The notes under the pieces were generated by a model, which did no database searches, was not told where the DNA came from, and saw only the letters and a list, made by a program, of their open reading frames with translations. Positions 1 through 7,688 of a stretch of 64,000 nucleotides of DNA are shown in pieces. The number at the start of each line of letters is the position of its first letter. Positions within the stretch are counted from its first letter, which is position 1. The position numbers were made by a program, and so were the translations under genes. Source of the DNA: Acidobacteriota bacterium (GTDB lineage: Bacteria; Acidobacteriota; Terriglobia; Terriglobales; SCQP01); NCBI GenBank assembly GCA_004299485.1, contig SCQP01000014.1:310001-374000 (forward strand), given 5' to 3'.

Positions 1-109
1 AGCCCACCAGCGCCGCGGCGGGCAGGGTCAGCGCCAAGCCGACGTAGCTGGCGACCTGCCGCACGGTGGCGGCAAAGCCGGGAGGTAGGCGGGGATCAGG
101 GCCGGGCAC
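1..109 (-). CDS. Possible AtpI/AtpZ-like membrane protein, 5' part only
   Basis: A reading frame on the minus strand starts at a GTG (107-109), overlaps the last 14 bases of the DsbA-like gene and runs off the window edge. The visible 36 or so residues are a Pro-rich lead, then a short basic-amphipathic stretch (TVRQVASYVGLALTLPAAALVG) that begins a membrane segment. Such an Arg-Gln...Tyr-x-Gly...Gly pattern is common at the N-terminus of AtpI/AtpZ (F0F1 ATP synthase accessory subunit). Only one partial helix is visible, so the family call is a guess and even the reading frame is not certain. Confidence 0.3.
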   Translation of the reverse strand, partial: MPGPDPRLPPGFAATVRQVASYVGLALTLPAAALVG

Positions 110-1118
110 AACAGGTCGTGGATTTCGGCTTGGATTGCGCCGGTTTGTACGACTTCGGCAATGGCGGCAGTGGTGTGCACGTGCCGCACTGCTGGCCTTT
201 GATCTCACTGCCGAGAGGGCCATCGGCAGCGACTTTGTGGGTCACGTGGTAGCTGGCCTCGTGATCGACCAGCATCTGCATCTGCTGCTCGGGGATGGCG
301 CCCGGAATGGGCCGGCCGTTCACAAACAGCGTAGGCGTGCTCTCGACGCCGAGGCGTTTGCCTTCGGCAATCGAAGCCTCGACCGCGGCATGCGTGGATG
401 GCCGCAGCAAGCAGGCGTCGTACTGCGGCAGCTTGGCGCCGGCTTCAGAGGCAAAATCACGCAGGCGCGCTTTGGCGATGGCGGGCGTGATCTTGTCCTG
501 GGCGGCAAACACAGCCCGCTCAAAATTCCAGAAGCCGGCCGAGCCTTGCTGGGCCACACATTCGCCGGCTTCGGCAGCCTGCATCGACCAGGGATGGATG
601 GTGGTCAAGGGGAAGAACTTGAAGATGACGCGCGCTTTGCCGGGATCCACGTTCATCAATCGGTCCAACGTGCTGGCCTCCTCCTTACAGAACGGGCACT
701 CCAGGTCGCTGAACTCGACAATGGTCACCGGAGCGTTGACGCTGCCGCTGGCCGGAGCTCCGCGTAATTCGAGCTTGGCGCGATTCGGGGCCCAGGGGTC
801 ACCACTGAGGAGATCCGCCTGACCCTCGATGATTTCCTTGCCATCCGGGGTGATCAGATATTTGGCCTCTTTGTGCTGATCACCTTTGGCGAGCAGGACG
901 ATGACCGTGCGCAGGCCGCTGGCATCGGGACCGGAGATCGAGGTGACTTCCAGTTTGTCCAGTTTCTGCCAGCCGAGGCTGCGCTCCAGGAAGGCGTGCA
1001 CGCGCGCCTTGATCTGCGCATTGGTCAGAGGGCCGCTGTCGCGGCGGGCGTGTTGGGCCACGAGCAGCATGGCGAAGCCGAAGACGCAGATAAAAGCAAG
1101 GAAAAGAGCACGTTTCAT
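96..1118 (-). CDS. Secreted DsbA-like thioredoxin-fold protein
   Basis: A 340-residue exported thiol-disulfide oxidoreductase candidate. Residues 1-22 form a signal peptide or anchor (MKRALFLAFICVFGFAMLLVA). A region of about 100 residues of unknown fold follows, then a DsbA/thioredoxin_4 domain (about 125-290) with the redox motif CPFC at 141-144 after a beta strand ending EFSDLE, and the cis-proline loop STPTLFVNG at 260-268. The C-terminal tail is unusual: a second CxxC (CGTC, 311-314), a Pro/Lys-rich stretch and a terminal CC pair (336-337). It lies downstream of nadE on the same strand. The ATG is preceded by TGGTGGGA with five bases of spacing, supplied by the end of the 88-bp repeat at 1124-1211. 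The natural substrate is unknown. Confidence 0.85.
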   Translation of the reverse strand: MKRALFLAFICVFGFAMLLVAQHARRDSGPLTNAQIKARVHAFLERSLGWQKLDKLEVTSISGPDASGLRTVIVLLAKGDQHKEAKYLITPDGKEIIEGQADLLSGDPWAPNRAKLELRGAPASGSVNAPVTIVEFSDLECPFCKEEASTLDRLMNVDPGKARVIFKFFPLTTIHPWSMQAAEAGECVAQQGSAGFWNFERAVFAAQDKITPAIAKARLRDFASEAGAKLPQYDACLLRPSTHAAVEASIAEGKRLGVESTPTLFVNGRPIPGAIPEQQMQMLVDHEASYHVTHKVAADGPLGSEIKGQQCGTCTPLPPLPKSYKPAQSKPKSTTCCARP

Positions 1119-1123
1119 AAGGA

Positions 1124-1211
1124 TCCCACCAGTGAGGCCACCAAGTCCGTGGGCAGGCAGCCGCCGGGCACGCGCGGCGGTTCATACCTCTGCGCAATCG
1201 GCCAACGCCGG
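1124..1211. repeat. Direct repeat copy 1 (nadE 3' end duplicate), 88 bp
   Basis: Bases 1124-1211 are identical, base for base, to 1336-1423 (offset 212). The second copy is the 3' end of nadE; this first copy is a detached duplicate lying immediately upstream of the DsbA-like gene and provides its ribosome-binding region. The 124-bp spacer between copies (1212-1335) is very GC-rich with local palindromes (GGGGCCCC; CTTAGG paired with CCTAAG). A minus-strand frame 1115-1330 begins with an ATG overlapping the nadE stop and repeats the nadE C-terminal peptide, but is probably not a gene. Confidence 0.95.
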
Positions 1212-1326
1212 GGCTTTTCTTGGCGCGGGCCCCTGCGCGGCTGCGCCGCGCGTCCCGCTTGTGCTCGCGCCAGCTTAGGAGCCCGGGGCCCCAAGCCGGC
1301 GCTGCGCCTGTCTGTGCCTAAGGTGC

Positions 1327-3048
1327 TCATTGGCTTCCCACCAGTGAGGCCACCAAGTCCGTGGGCAGGCAGCCGCCGGGCACGCGCGGCGGTTCATACC
1401 TCTGCGCAATCGGCCAACGCCGGCCCATGCCGAAGGCTTTCCGCGACAGCTTCAGGCCGGGGGCAGCTTGCTGGCGCTTGTATTCGCTTTGATCGAGGCG
1501 GCGGATCAGGGCCCGCACCAGTTCGGGCGCAACCCGCAATTGCTGGGCGATGGCGTCTGGGTTGCCGTAGTCTTCCACGTAGAGACGGATGACGGTGTCG
1601 AGCAGCTCATACGGCGGCAGGTCGTCCTGATCGCGCTGGTTGGACTTGAGCTCGGCGGTGGGCGGCTTGCGCAACACCGATTCCGGAATGACCTCGCGCT
1701 CCCGGTTCCAGTAGCGCGCCAGGTTGTAGACCTGGGTCTTGAGCACATCGGCGAGCACCGCCAGCCCACCGGCCATATCGCCGTAGAGGGTGCAGTAGCC
1801 CATTGCCAGCTCGGACTTGTTGCCGGTACAAAGCAGGAGGGCTCCGGTCAGATTGGAAATCGCCATCAGCGCCACGCAACGCAGGCGCGACTGAATGTTC
1901 TGCAGGGCCAGGTCGGCGGCGTGGGGTGCGGCCGCCTGCAATTGTTCGCGCCAGCTTGCTTCCGCGGCGGCAAACAGCGGCTCGATGGATAGGGTTTGCA
2001 GCTCGATGCCGAGGTTGCGCGCCACCGCGGCGGCATCGTCAGCGCTCGACTGGCTGGAATAGCGGCTGGGCAGATAGACGGCGCGGACATGGTTTGCGCC
2101 CAGAGCTTGAACGGCGATCGCAGCGGTAAGGGCGGAGTCGACGCCGCCGCTGAGGCCGAGCAGCACGCGCTCGAAGCCACACTTGCGCACGTAATCGCGA
2201 GTGCCCAGGACCAACGCCTCGGCAATGGCCGTGGTTTCATTGTCCGGCGCCGGGCGAATCTCCCCGCGCCAGTCCGCGGCTTCCACCACCAGCAGGTCTT
2301 CCTGGAAGCAAGCCGCGCGGGCACGCAGGGTGCCATCCGGACCCAGCACCATGGAGGATCCATCAAAGATCAACTGATCATTACCGCCGACCTGATTGGC
2401 CAGCAGTACGGGCACGCTATATTCGCGCGCGATGGCGCCCAGCATTTCCTGGCGCAGCGCGACTTTGCCCGTAGAGTAAGGCGAAGCAGAAATGTTGATG
2501 AGGAAATCGGCGCCGCCGCGCATTAGCTCTTCCACGGGATCGCGTTCGTACAGGCGCCGCTCGCGGCGCTGCGGCCAATAGTTCTTGTCGTTCCAGGCGT
2601 CTTCGCAGATGGTGATGGCGATGCGCTGCCCGCGCCAGCGCCAGATTTTCTGCTGCTGCGCGGCGGCAAAGTTGCGGGACTCGTCGAAGACGTCGTAGGT
2701 CGGCAGTAACATTTTTGACTGCTGAAAGACGATCTCGCCGTTCTCCAGCACCAGCGCGCTATTGAGCACGCTCTTGCCGGTATTGGCCGGCGCGGGCGTG
2801 GCACAGCCGCACAGGAGCGTAACGCCGGGCACGGCTGCGGAGGCCCGGCGCAACCACTGTTGCGACTCGGCAACAAATTCGGGTTTCTCGACCAGGTCCC
2901 GCGCCGGGTAGCCGCAAATGGCCATTTCGGGGAAGACCACGAGAGTGGCGCCACGGGCTTCGGCTTGACGCGCCATCTCAATGATGCGGTTGTGGTTAGC
3001 CTCCAGCGCCCCGACGGTGGGGTTGAGCTGGGCCAGAGCGATTTTCAT
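1327..3048 (-). CDS. nadE: Glutamine-dependent NAD+ synthetase
   Basis: Makes NAD+ from deamido-NAD+, ATP and glutamine-derived ammonia in the cytoplasm. The 573-residue protein has the two usual domains. The first is an N-terminal nitrilase-type glutaminase (1 to about 260) with the triad Glu41 (FPEMAICGYP), Lys112 (SKMLLPTYD) and Cys148 (TICEDAW). The second is a C-terminal N-type ATP pyrophosphatase domain with the P-loop SGGVDS at 300-305. Homologs usually stop shortly after the (R)RWPIAxRY motif; here about 18 extra residues follow, lying in the 88-bp direct repeat. The ATG at 3048 opens directly on the conserved KIALAQLNPTVG strand, so the start is secure. Confidence 0.96.
   Translation of the reverse strand: MKIALAQLNPTVGALEANHNRIIEMARQAEARGATLVVFPEMAICGYPARDLVEKPEFVAESQQWLRRASAAVPGVTLLCGCATPAPANTGKSVLNSALVLENGEIVFQQSKMLLPTYDVFDESRNFAAAQQQKIWRWRGQRIAITICEDAWNDKNYWPQRRERRLYERDPVEELMRGGADFLINISASPYSTGKVALRQEMLGAIAREYSVPVLLANQVGGNDQLIFDGSSMVLGPDGTLRARAACFQEDLLVVEAADWRGEIRPAPDNETTAIAEALVLGTRDYVRKCGFERVLLGLSGGVDSALTAAIAVQALGANHVRAVYLPSRYSSQSSADDAAAVARNLGIELQTLSIEPLFAAAEASWREQLQAAAPHAADLALQNIQSRLRCVALMAISNLTGALLLCTGNKSELAMGYCTLYGDMAGGLAVLADVLKTQVYNLARYWNREREVIPESVLRKPPTAELKSNQRDQDDLPPYELLDTVIRLYVEDYGNPDAIAQQLRVAPELVRALIRRLDQSEYKRQQAAPGLKLSRKAFGMGRRWPIAQRYEPPRVPGGCLPTDLVASLVGSQ
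1336..1423. repeat. Direct repeat copy 2 (inside nadE 3' end), 88 bp
   Basis: Second, identical copy of the 1124-1211 repeat. Read on the minus strand it encodes about 29 residues near the C-terminus of NadE, beginning in RRWPIAQRYE. As in copy 1, the repeat ends with TGGTGGGA five bases before an ATG. Confidence 0.95.
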
Positions 3049-3063
3049 TCTCCCTAGTTTACT

Positions 3064-3111
3064 GCGGGTTCGCGGATCGGCGGGTCTGCGGATCAGCGGG
3101 TCTGCGGTGGG
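3064..3111. repeat. Intergenic octad array, unit GCGGRTYN x6
   Basis: Six back-to-back 8-bp units (GCGGGTTC, GCGGATCG, GCGGGTCT and so on) fill part of the 123-bp gap between the divergent nadE and TPR genes. This is the 8-bp flavour of the array family seen across the window; it has a single arm and no inverted partner. Confidence 0.85.
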
Positions 3112-3171
3112 TTGCCTAGGTTGAGGCGTAGCTGAAAGGGCGCTTGGCGGGGTCTTCGGTGGCTGCTCATA

Positions 3172-3663
3172 ATGGGGTCTTCGATGACGGAACGGCGGCA
3201 GCGGGCGCAGGAGCTGTTTTCACTTGGCTACAAAGCGCAGATGCAAGGGGATCTGAGCGATGCCGTGCGCCTGTACGGTGAGTCCATCGCCCTCTGGCCC
3301 ACGGCGGAAGCGTATACGTTTCGCGGCTGGGCCTACTCGTTTCAGGGGGAATACTCGCAGGCGATTCAGGAATGCCTGCGCGCGATTGAACTGGATCCTG
3401 AATTCGGTAACCCCTACAACGACATCGGCGCCTACCTGATCGAGCAGGGCAAGCTGGATGAGGCGATCCCGTGGCTGGAGAAGGCTGCGCGGGCGCGGCG
3501 CTATGAAAGCCCGTGCTTTCCGCTCTTCAATCTGGGGCGCGTATATGAGCGCAAGCACATGCTGACGAAAGCGCAAGAGCTGTACGAGAAGTCCCTGCTC
3601 AGCAATGCGCAGTATGTGCCCGCGCAGCGGGCGCTGAAGCGGGTGCGGGCACGATGGAACTAG
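3172..3663 (+). CDS. TPR repeat protein
   Basis: A 163-residue protein made almost entirely of tetratricopeptide repeats: about four helix-turn-helix units from residue 17 to 152. Typical signatures are the Gly/Ala/Tyr pattern (RGWAYSFQGEYSQAIQECLR) and the -LDP- helix end. No signal peptide or membrane segment is visible, so it is probably a cytoplasmic protein-interaction scaffold with an unknown partner. The ATG at 3172 gives MGSSMTERR; the in-frame ATG at 3184 is also possible. The gene converges on the ErpA-type gene, separated by a hairpin-forming heptad array. Confidence 0.85.
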   Translation: MGSSMTERRQRAQELFSLGYKAQMQGDLSDAVRLYGESIALWPTAEAYTFRGWAYSFQGEYSQAIQECLRAIELDPEFGNPYNDIGAYLIEQGKLDEAIPWLEKAARARRYESPCFPLFNLGRVYERKHMLTKAQELYEKSLLSNAQYVPAQRALKRVRARWN

Positions 3664-3668
3664 TCGGG

Positions 3669-3740
3669 GTTTTCAGTCTTCAGTCAGTACCGCACACGCG
3701 CTACGGCCCGACTGAGAACTGACGACTGAGAACTGAAAAC
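3669..3740. repeat. Inverted heptad arrays (TCAGTNN/ACTGANN), short loop
   Basis: The left arm 3669-3685 (GTTTTCAGTCTTCAGTC) and the right arm 3710-3740, built of ACTGANN units, are inverted relative to each other; the outer 17 bp match at 15 positions. The loop is about 20 nt. It lies between the convergent TPR and ErpA-type genes and could fold as a hairpin in transcripts from either side. The left arm is identical to that at 25688-25704. Confidence 0.9.
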
Positions 3741-3742
3741 TT

Positions 3743-4063
3743 CTACACCTGGAAGGACGAACCGCAACCGCAGGTGTGCTTCACGTTCGGGTTGTTAAAC
3801 TTGAAGCCGCTGCCTTCGAGGGTCTCGAGGTAGTCGATTTCGCAGCCGTCCAGGTACATCAGGCTCATGGGATCGACGAAGACCTTGAGGTCGCTGTATT
3901 CGAATGTGCGGTCCTGGGCGGTGCCGTCGTCAAACTGCATCGAGTAGCTGAAGCCGCTGCAACCGCCGCCTACGACGGCCATGCGCAAGCCCCCCGGAAC
4001 CGGATCCTGCTGACCGAGGATTTCCTTGACCTTTTCTACTGCCTTGGGTGTAAGCGTGACCAT
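3743..4063 (-). CDS. erpA: Iron-sulfur cluster insertion protein, ErpA/IscA (HesB) family
   Basis: A 106-residue A-type carrier that receives Fe-S clusters from the assembly scaffold and passes them to apo-enzymes. The three cluster-ligand cysteines are all visible: Cys35 in GGGCSG and Cys98/Cys100 in the C-terminal TCGCGSSF. The ATG at 4063 was chosen over an upstream in-frame start because it opens on the conserved VTLTPKAVEKV and has GAGGTGGG just upstream; the longer version would run into the divergent fumC start. ErpA, IscA and SufA cannot be fully separated by sequence, so the symbol is provisional. Confidence 0.9.
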   Translation of the reverse strand: MVTLTPKAVEKVKEILGQQDPVPGGLRMAVVGGGCSGFSYSMQFDDGTAQDRTFEYSDLKVFVDPMSLMYLDGCEIDYLETLEGSGFKFNNPNVKHTCGCGSSFQV

Positions 4064-4103
4064 GGTTATCCCACCTCTCGAAAACAGTCTACCATGAAGA
4101 AAA

Positions 4104-5501
4104 ATGGCTAAAGCGGCAAAGAAAGCCGGGTTTCGTAGTGAACATGATTCTCTCGGCGATGTTCGCGTACCCAACACGGCTCTGTACGGCGCACAGACCC
4201 AACGCGCAATCGAAAATTATCCCATCAGTGGCCAGCATGCGGCGCCGGCACTGATCGCCGCCTACGGATGGCTGAAGTGGGCCATGGCGGGCGCCAATGC
4301 CGAGTTCGGCCGCATTCCCCGGCGCAGCGCGCAGGCGATCCAGCGCGCGGCGCGTGAAGTGGCGGAGCACAAGCTGGACGCGCAGTTCCCTGTCGATGTG
4401 TTTCAAGCCGGCGCGGGCGTGTCGTTCCACATGAACGTGAACGAGGTGATCGCCAACCGGGCGCAGGAGCTGCTCGGACGCGCGCGCGGCAGCTACGATC
4501 GCGTACATCCGAACGATCACGTGAATCTGGGCCAATCGACCAACGACACCTTCCCCACGGCAATGCGCATGGCGCTGCGCTTCGAGCTGGACGCCCTGAT
4601 GCCAGCGCTGGCGGCTTGCGCGGCGGCGTTTCGGCAGAAAGCAAAAGAGTTTGCCGACATCGTCAAGTCGGGGCGCACGCATTTGCAGGACGCGGTGCCG
4701 ATCCGGCTGGGGCAGGAGTTTGGCGCCTATGCGACCGCGTTGGAAAACTGCGACGGTGAGCTGGCGCACGCCGCTGACGGTTTGCTGGAGCTGGGCCTGG
4801 GCGGCAGCGCGGCAGGAACGGGTCTCAACACCTCGCCACGCGCTACGGCACTTGCCCTGCGGCTGCTGCGGCAGCGCACCGGCCACAAGTGGCGGCAAGC
4901 TCCGGATTTGTGCGCGGCCATGCAGAGCCAATTGCCGGTTGCTGTCGCCTCGGCGGCCATGCACAATCTTGCGCTGGAGCTGATCCGCATTTGCAATGAC
5001 CTGCGCTTACTGTCGAGCGGGCCATTGACGGGATTGCATGAAATTGAGCTGCCAGCCCTGCAGCCGGGCAGCTCGATCATGCCCGGCAAGATCAATCCGG
5101 TAATGCCGGAAATGCTGACCATGGTGGCGTTCCAGGTGGTGGGCAATGATACGGCGACCGCGCTGGCGGTGCAGGCGGGCCAGCTTGAGCTGAACGTCAT
5201 GATGCCGGCGATGGCCTATGCCAGCCTGCAATCGGCGGCGATTTTGAAAACCGCGCTGGAACAGTTCACCCGCTATTGCGTGCGCGGCATCCGCGCTGAC
5301 GCGGCCCGCTGCCGCGCCTATGCGGAAGCGACGCTCTCACTGGCGACGGCCCTGACGCCGTACGTAGGCTACCGGCGGACGGCCGAGCTGGTGCAGAGGG
5401 CATTGCGCGAGCGCCGCACCGTGCTCGATTTGGCCATCGAGGGAAAACTTATGCCCCCGGCGCGGCTGCGGCAACTACTCGACCCGGCGCGCCAGGCCTA
5501 A
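4104..5501 (+). CDS. fumC: Fumarate hydratase class II
   Basis: Interconverts fumarate and malate in the TCA cycle. The 465-residue length is normal for the oxygen-stable, iron-independent FumC class. Recognised features are the N-terminal DSLGDVRVPNTALYGAQTQRA, the GRTHLQDAVPIRLGQEF segment and the fumarase/aspartase signature GSSIMPGKINPV starting at residue 322. Aspartase is a possible alternative; the overall pattern fits FumC better. The gene is divergent from erpA with 40 bp between the start codons, so the two must share a very small promoter region. Confidence 0.93.
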   Translation: MAKAAKKAGFRSEHDSLGDVRVPNTALYGAQTQRAIENYPISGQHAAPALIAAYGWLKWAMAGANAEFGRIPRRSAQAIQRAAREVAEHKLDAQFPVDVFQAGAGVSFHMNVNEVIANRAQELLGRARGSYDRVHPNDHVNLGQSTNDTFPTAMRMALRFELDALMPALAACAAAFRQKAKEFADIVKSGRTHLQDAVPIRLGQEFGAYATALENCDGELAHAADGLLELGLGGSAAGTGLNTSPRATALALRLLRQRTGHKWRQAPDLCAAMQSQLPVAVASAAMHNLALELIRICNDLRLLSSGPLTGLHEIELPALQPGSSIMPGKINPVMPEMLTMVAFQVVGNDTATALAVQAGQLELNVMMPAMAYASLQSAAILKTALEQFTRYCVRGIRADAARCRAYAEATLSLATALTPYVGYRRTAELVQRALRERRTVLDLAIEGKLMPPARLRQLLDPARQA

Positions 5502-5519
5502 AATCTCCTTAGCCACTGA

Positions 5520-5539
5520 ATGTAGTAACTTACCTACAT
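5520..5539. promoter_or_regulatory. Palindrome over the phd start, probable autoregulatory operator
   Basis: ATGTAG (5520-5525) and CTACAT (5534-5539) are perfect inverted arms around an inner odd palindrome, GTAA-C-TTAC. The right arm includes the first two bases of the phd start codon. Phd-family antitoxins are known to repress their own operon by binding palindromes at the promoter, so this is the natural operator candidate. No Shine-Dalgarno sequence is visible, so the message may be leaderless. Confidence 0.6.
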
Positions 5540-5792
5540 GAGCATCACGACCATCACGAGCCGCGAATTTAATCAGGACGTGTCGCGGGCGAAGCGTGCG
5601 GCCAAGCACGGGCCGGTGTTCATTACCGACCGAGGGAAGCCGGCGCATGTGCTCTTGACGGCGGAGGAATACCGTCGGCTCAGTGGCCACAAGCGGAGCA
5701 TCGGCCAGGCTTTGTCAATGCCAGAGGTGGCCGATATCGAGCTCGATATTGAACGCCCCCGCGGTCTGCCGAAGTTTCCCGAACTTGACTAA
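5538..5792 (+). CDS. Phd/YefM family antitoxin
   Basis: An 84-residue antitoxin and probable repressor of its own operon. The Phd/YefM core is clear: an N-terminal DNA-binding part (TITSREFNQDVSRAKRAA), then VFITDRGKPAHVLLTAEEYRRL. The acidic, Pro-rich C-terminal tail would be the toxin-neutralising segment. Its stop codon overlaps the next start by one base (TAATG), the usual translational coupling of antitoxin and toxin. The module sits between fumC and an unrelated convergent gene, consistent with gain as a unit. Confidence 0.92.
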   Translation: MSITTITSREFNQDVSRAKRAAKHGPVFITDRGKPAHVLLTAEEYRRLSGHKRSIGQALSMPEVADIELDIERPRGLPKFPELD

Positions 5793-6229
5793 TGCTGCTG
5801 CTCGACACGAACGTTGTTTCCGAGCTGCGGAAAATCAACACGCCCAGGGTTAACCCGAACGTTGCCCTCTGGCAGTCGCGCGTACCGGCAACCGATCTTT
5901 ATATCTCCGTGATCACACTGATGGAAATAGAGGTCGGAATCCTTCGACTCGCCCGGAACGACGCAATACAAGCGGCGATTCTGCGTGGCTGGCTGGAGAA
6001 CCGCGTTTTGCCGGAATTTGCACGGCGCACGTTGCCGGTCGATCAAGCCGTCGCATACCGCTGTGCCCGACTCCACATACCCAACCCAAAGCCGGATCGA
6101 GATGCGCTTATTGCAGCCACTGCGTTGGTACACGGCATGTCAATTGTGACCCGAAATGGCAGTGATTTCCACGATCTCGGAGTGACCGTCGTCAACCCAT
6201 GGGCCCGGGAGCAGGGTGAACTTCAGTAG
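5792..6229 (+). CDS. vapC: VapC-like PIN-domain toxin
   Basis: A 145-residue PIN-domain ribonuclease, the toxin partner of the preceding Phd-type antitoxin. Acidic metal-binding residues are in the expected order: Asp5 (LLLDTN), Glu45 (LMEIEVG), Asp104 (PDRDALIAAT) and the TRNGSDF motif with Asp125. Family members cleave specific RNAs, often tRNA or rRNA; the target here cannot be told. Its last 7 bases overlap the end of the convergent PCYCGC-type gene. Confidence 0.93.
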   Translation: MLLLDTNVVSELRKINTPRVNPNVALWQSRVPATDLYISVITLMEIEVGILRLARNDAIQAAILRGWLENRVLPEFARRTLPVDQAVAYRCARLHIPNPKPDRDALIAATALVHGMSIVTRNGSDFHDLGVTVVNPWAREQGELQ

Positions 6230-6726
6230 ACCTGGTGGGCGAGCAGGAGGTCGTTGAGGTTGACCGACTTCCAGGCGCCGCGCTCAATCGCTGCGCGAAT
6301 CTGCGCGGGGGATTTGCCCTTCTTGGTCTGCTGGTAAGTGTAGACGCCTTCCATCAGGCAGGTCTCGCAGATGGAGGCATGCGTTCCGGCGTAGCAGGAG
6401 AGCAGGCTGGTGTGGCCGATTTCCTTGTCGCAATGGCAGTAGCAGGGTTCCTGATAGAGCACCGCCCGGACCTTGGCGGCCATGGCGTAGGCCGCGCGCA
6501 CGCGCGGATCGCTGAACTGCTCGGGATTCAGAGTCTGCGGCAGCGTCTTGACGGCGGACTTGGGCAGCGTCTTGTGAAACGCCGGCACGCCGGCCTCGTG
6601 CGTGACGGGCGCCTGCATGTTCATACCCTTCATGGCCTGCGCGGCGGCAGGTTGCTGGACGGCCGCGGCAAGGCCTAGGCCCAGAATAATTGCGAGCGCA
6701 GCAACAGGAATCCTCATACCCCACAT
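6223..6726 (-). CDS. Secreted PCYCGC-motif protein
   Basis: A 167-residue exported protein. Residues 1-30 form a signal peptide (start MWGMRIPVAALAI; an ATG three codons in, at 6717, is equally possible). The conserved core PCYCHCDKEIGH at 94-105 followed by CYAG and CETCLMEG gives six cysteines (95, 97, 99, 111, 120, 123) in the arrangement of the PCYCGC family, whose function is not established. A Met/His-containing stretch (MKGMNMQAPVTHE) near the mature N-terminus, together with the cysteines, suggests metal (perhaps copper) binding; this is inference. Divergent from the acyltransferase gene. Confidence 0.8.
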   Translation of the reverse strand: MWGMRIPVAALAIILGLGLAAAVQQPAAAQAMKGMNMQAPVTHEAGVPAFHKTLPKSAVKTLPQTLNPEQFSDPRVRAAYAMAAKVRAVLYQEPCYCHCDKEIGHTSLLSCYAGTHASICETCLMEGVYTYQQTKKGKSPAQIRAAIERGAWKSVNLNDLLLAHQVY

Positions 6727-6738
6727 TGTAAGCTAGAC

Positions 6739-6769
6739 GGGGGCCAGGGGCAGGGGCCAGAGGTCAGGG
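6739..6769. repeat. Intergenic heptad array, CAGGGGY flavour
   Basis: Four degenerate units (GGGCCAG, GGGCAG, GGGCCAG, AGGTCAG) lie between the divergent PCYCGC-type and acyltransferase genes. The flavour is the same as the array at 19031-19058. There is no inverted partner. Confidence 0.65.
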
Positions 6770-6782
6770 TACTGCGATCAAC

Positions 6783-7688
6783 TTGGGGATACGAGATCAG
6801 ATCGAATTCCTGCCGGTGCGGGCGGCGCTGGCGGCCATGGGCAGCCTGCCACGGCCGGTGGCGCGTCGGCTGGGCGGCGGGATTACCACCGCGTTCTACT
6901 ATTTGCACCGGCGGCTGATTCGCGTGGGGCGACGGAATCTGGAGCTGGCGCTTCCGGAGCTGGCGCAGGCGGAGCGAGAGCGGATCTTGCGCGAGCTTTA
7001 CCAGCATCTGGGGCGGCAGATGGCGGAGTTTTGCCTCTTTCCGCGCGACCGGCGCGAAGATTTGGCGGCGCTGATGCCGACGGTGGGCCTCGAACATTAT
7101 TTAGAGGCGCAGGCGCGGGGCAAAGGCGTACTGGTGCTGACCGCACATTTGGGAGCGTGGGAGCTGGCGAGCTTCGGGCATTCGCTCGCCGGGTATCCCA
7201 TGCGCTTCATCATCCGGCCGCTCGACAACCGGCCGCTGGACGCTCTGGTGAACCGCTACCGCGGGCTGCACGGCAATTTGCCTATCAGCAAGCGGGACTT
7301 TGCGCGCGGACTGCTGCAGGCGATGCAGGCGAATCAAACCGTGGGCGTGCTGCTGGACCAGAACTCCTCGCCGCCGCAGGGCGTGTTCGTACCGTTCTTC
7401 GGCGTGCCGGCCTGCACGGCGGCGGGGCCGGCGAAAATCGCGCTGCGCACGGGTGCGGCCGTGGTACCCGGGTTTGCGGTGTGGGAAAAAGATCAGCAGC
7501 GGTATGTACTGTATTTCGAGCCGGCGATCGAGCTGCCGGTCAGCGGCGATGAGGATGCCGATGTGGTGGCGCACACCGCAATCTTCAACGCCGTGCTGGA
7601 ACGCTGGATTCGCCGTTATCCTGAACAGTGGCTTTGGATTCACCGCCGATGGAAAACCCGCCCGCCGGGCCAAACTGCCCTGTACTGA
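6783..7688 (+). CDS. Lipid A biosynthesis acyltransferase family (LpxL/HtrB-like)
   Basis: A 301-residue membrane-associated acyltransferase that would move an acyl chain onto lipid A or a related glycolipid. The catalytic HX4E motif is His122-Leu-Gly-Ala-Trp-Glu127 (TAHLGAWELAS). Downstream blocks typical of the family are visible: FIIRPLDNRPLD, GVLLDQNSSPPQGVFVPFFG and CTAAGPAKIALRTGAAVVP. The start is a TTG at 6783. The next gene overlaps its 3' end and is an ArnT-like glycosyltransferase, so the pair probably modifies cell-envelope lipids. Confidence 0.9.
   Translation: MGIRDQIEFLPVRAALAAMGSLPRPVARRLGGGITTAFYYLHRRLIRVGRRNLELALPELAQAERERILRELYQHLGRQMAEFCLFPRDRREDLAALMPTVGLEHYLEAQARGKGVLVLTAHLGAWELASFGHSLAGYPMRFIIRPLDNRPLDALVNRYRGLHGNLPISKRDFARGLLQAMQANQTVGVLLDQNSSPPQGVFVPFFGVPACTAAGPAKIALRTGAAVVPGFAVWEKDQQRYVLYFEPAIELPVSGDEDADVVAHTAIFNAVLERWIRRYPEQWLWIHRRWKTRPPGQTALY

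Noticed and set aside
1115-1330. 71-codon frame between nadE and the DsbA-like gene
   Set aside because: It is explained by the duplicated nadE end plus an Arg/Pro-rich spacer; too little support to call a gene.
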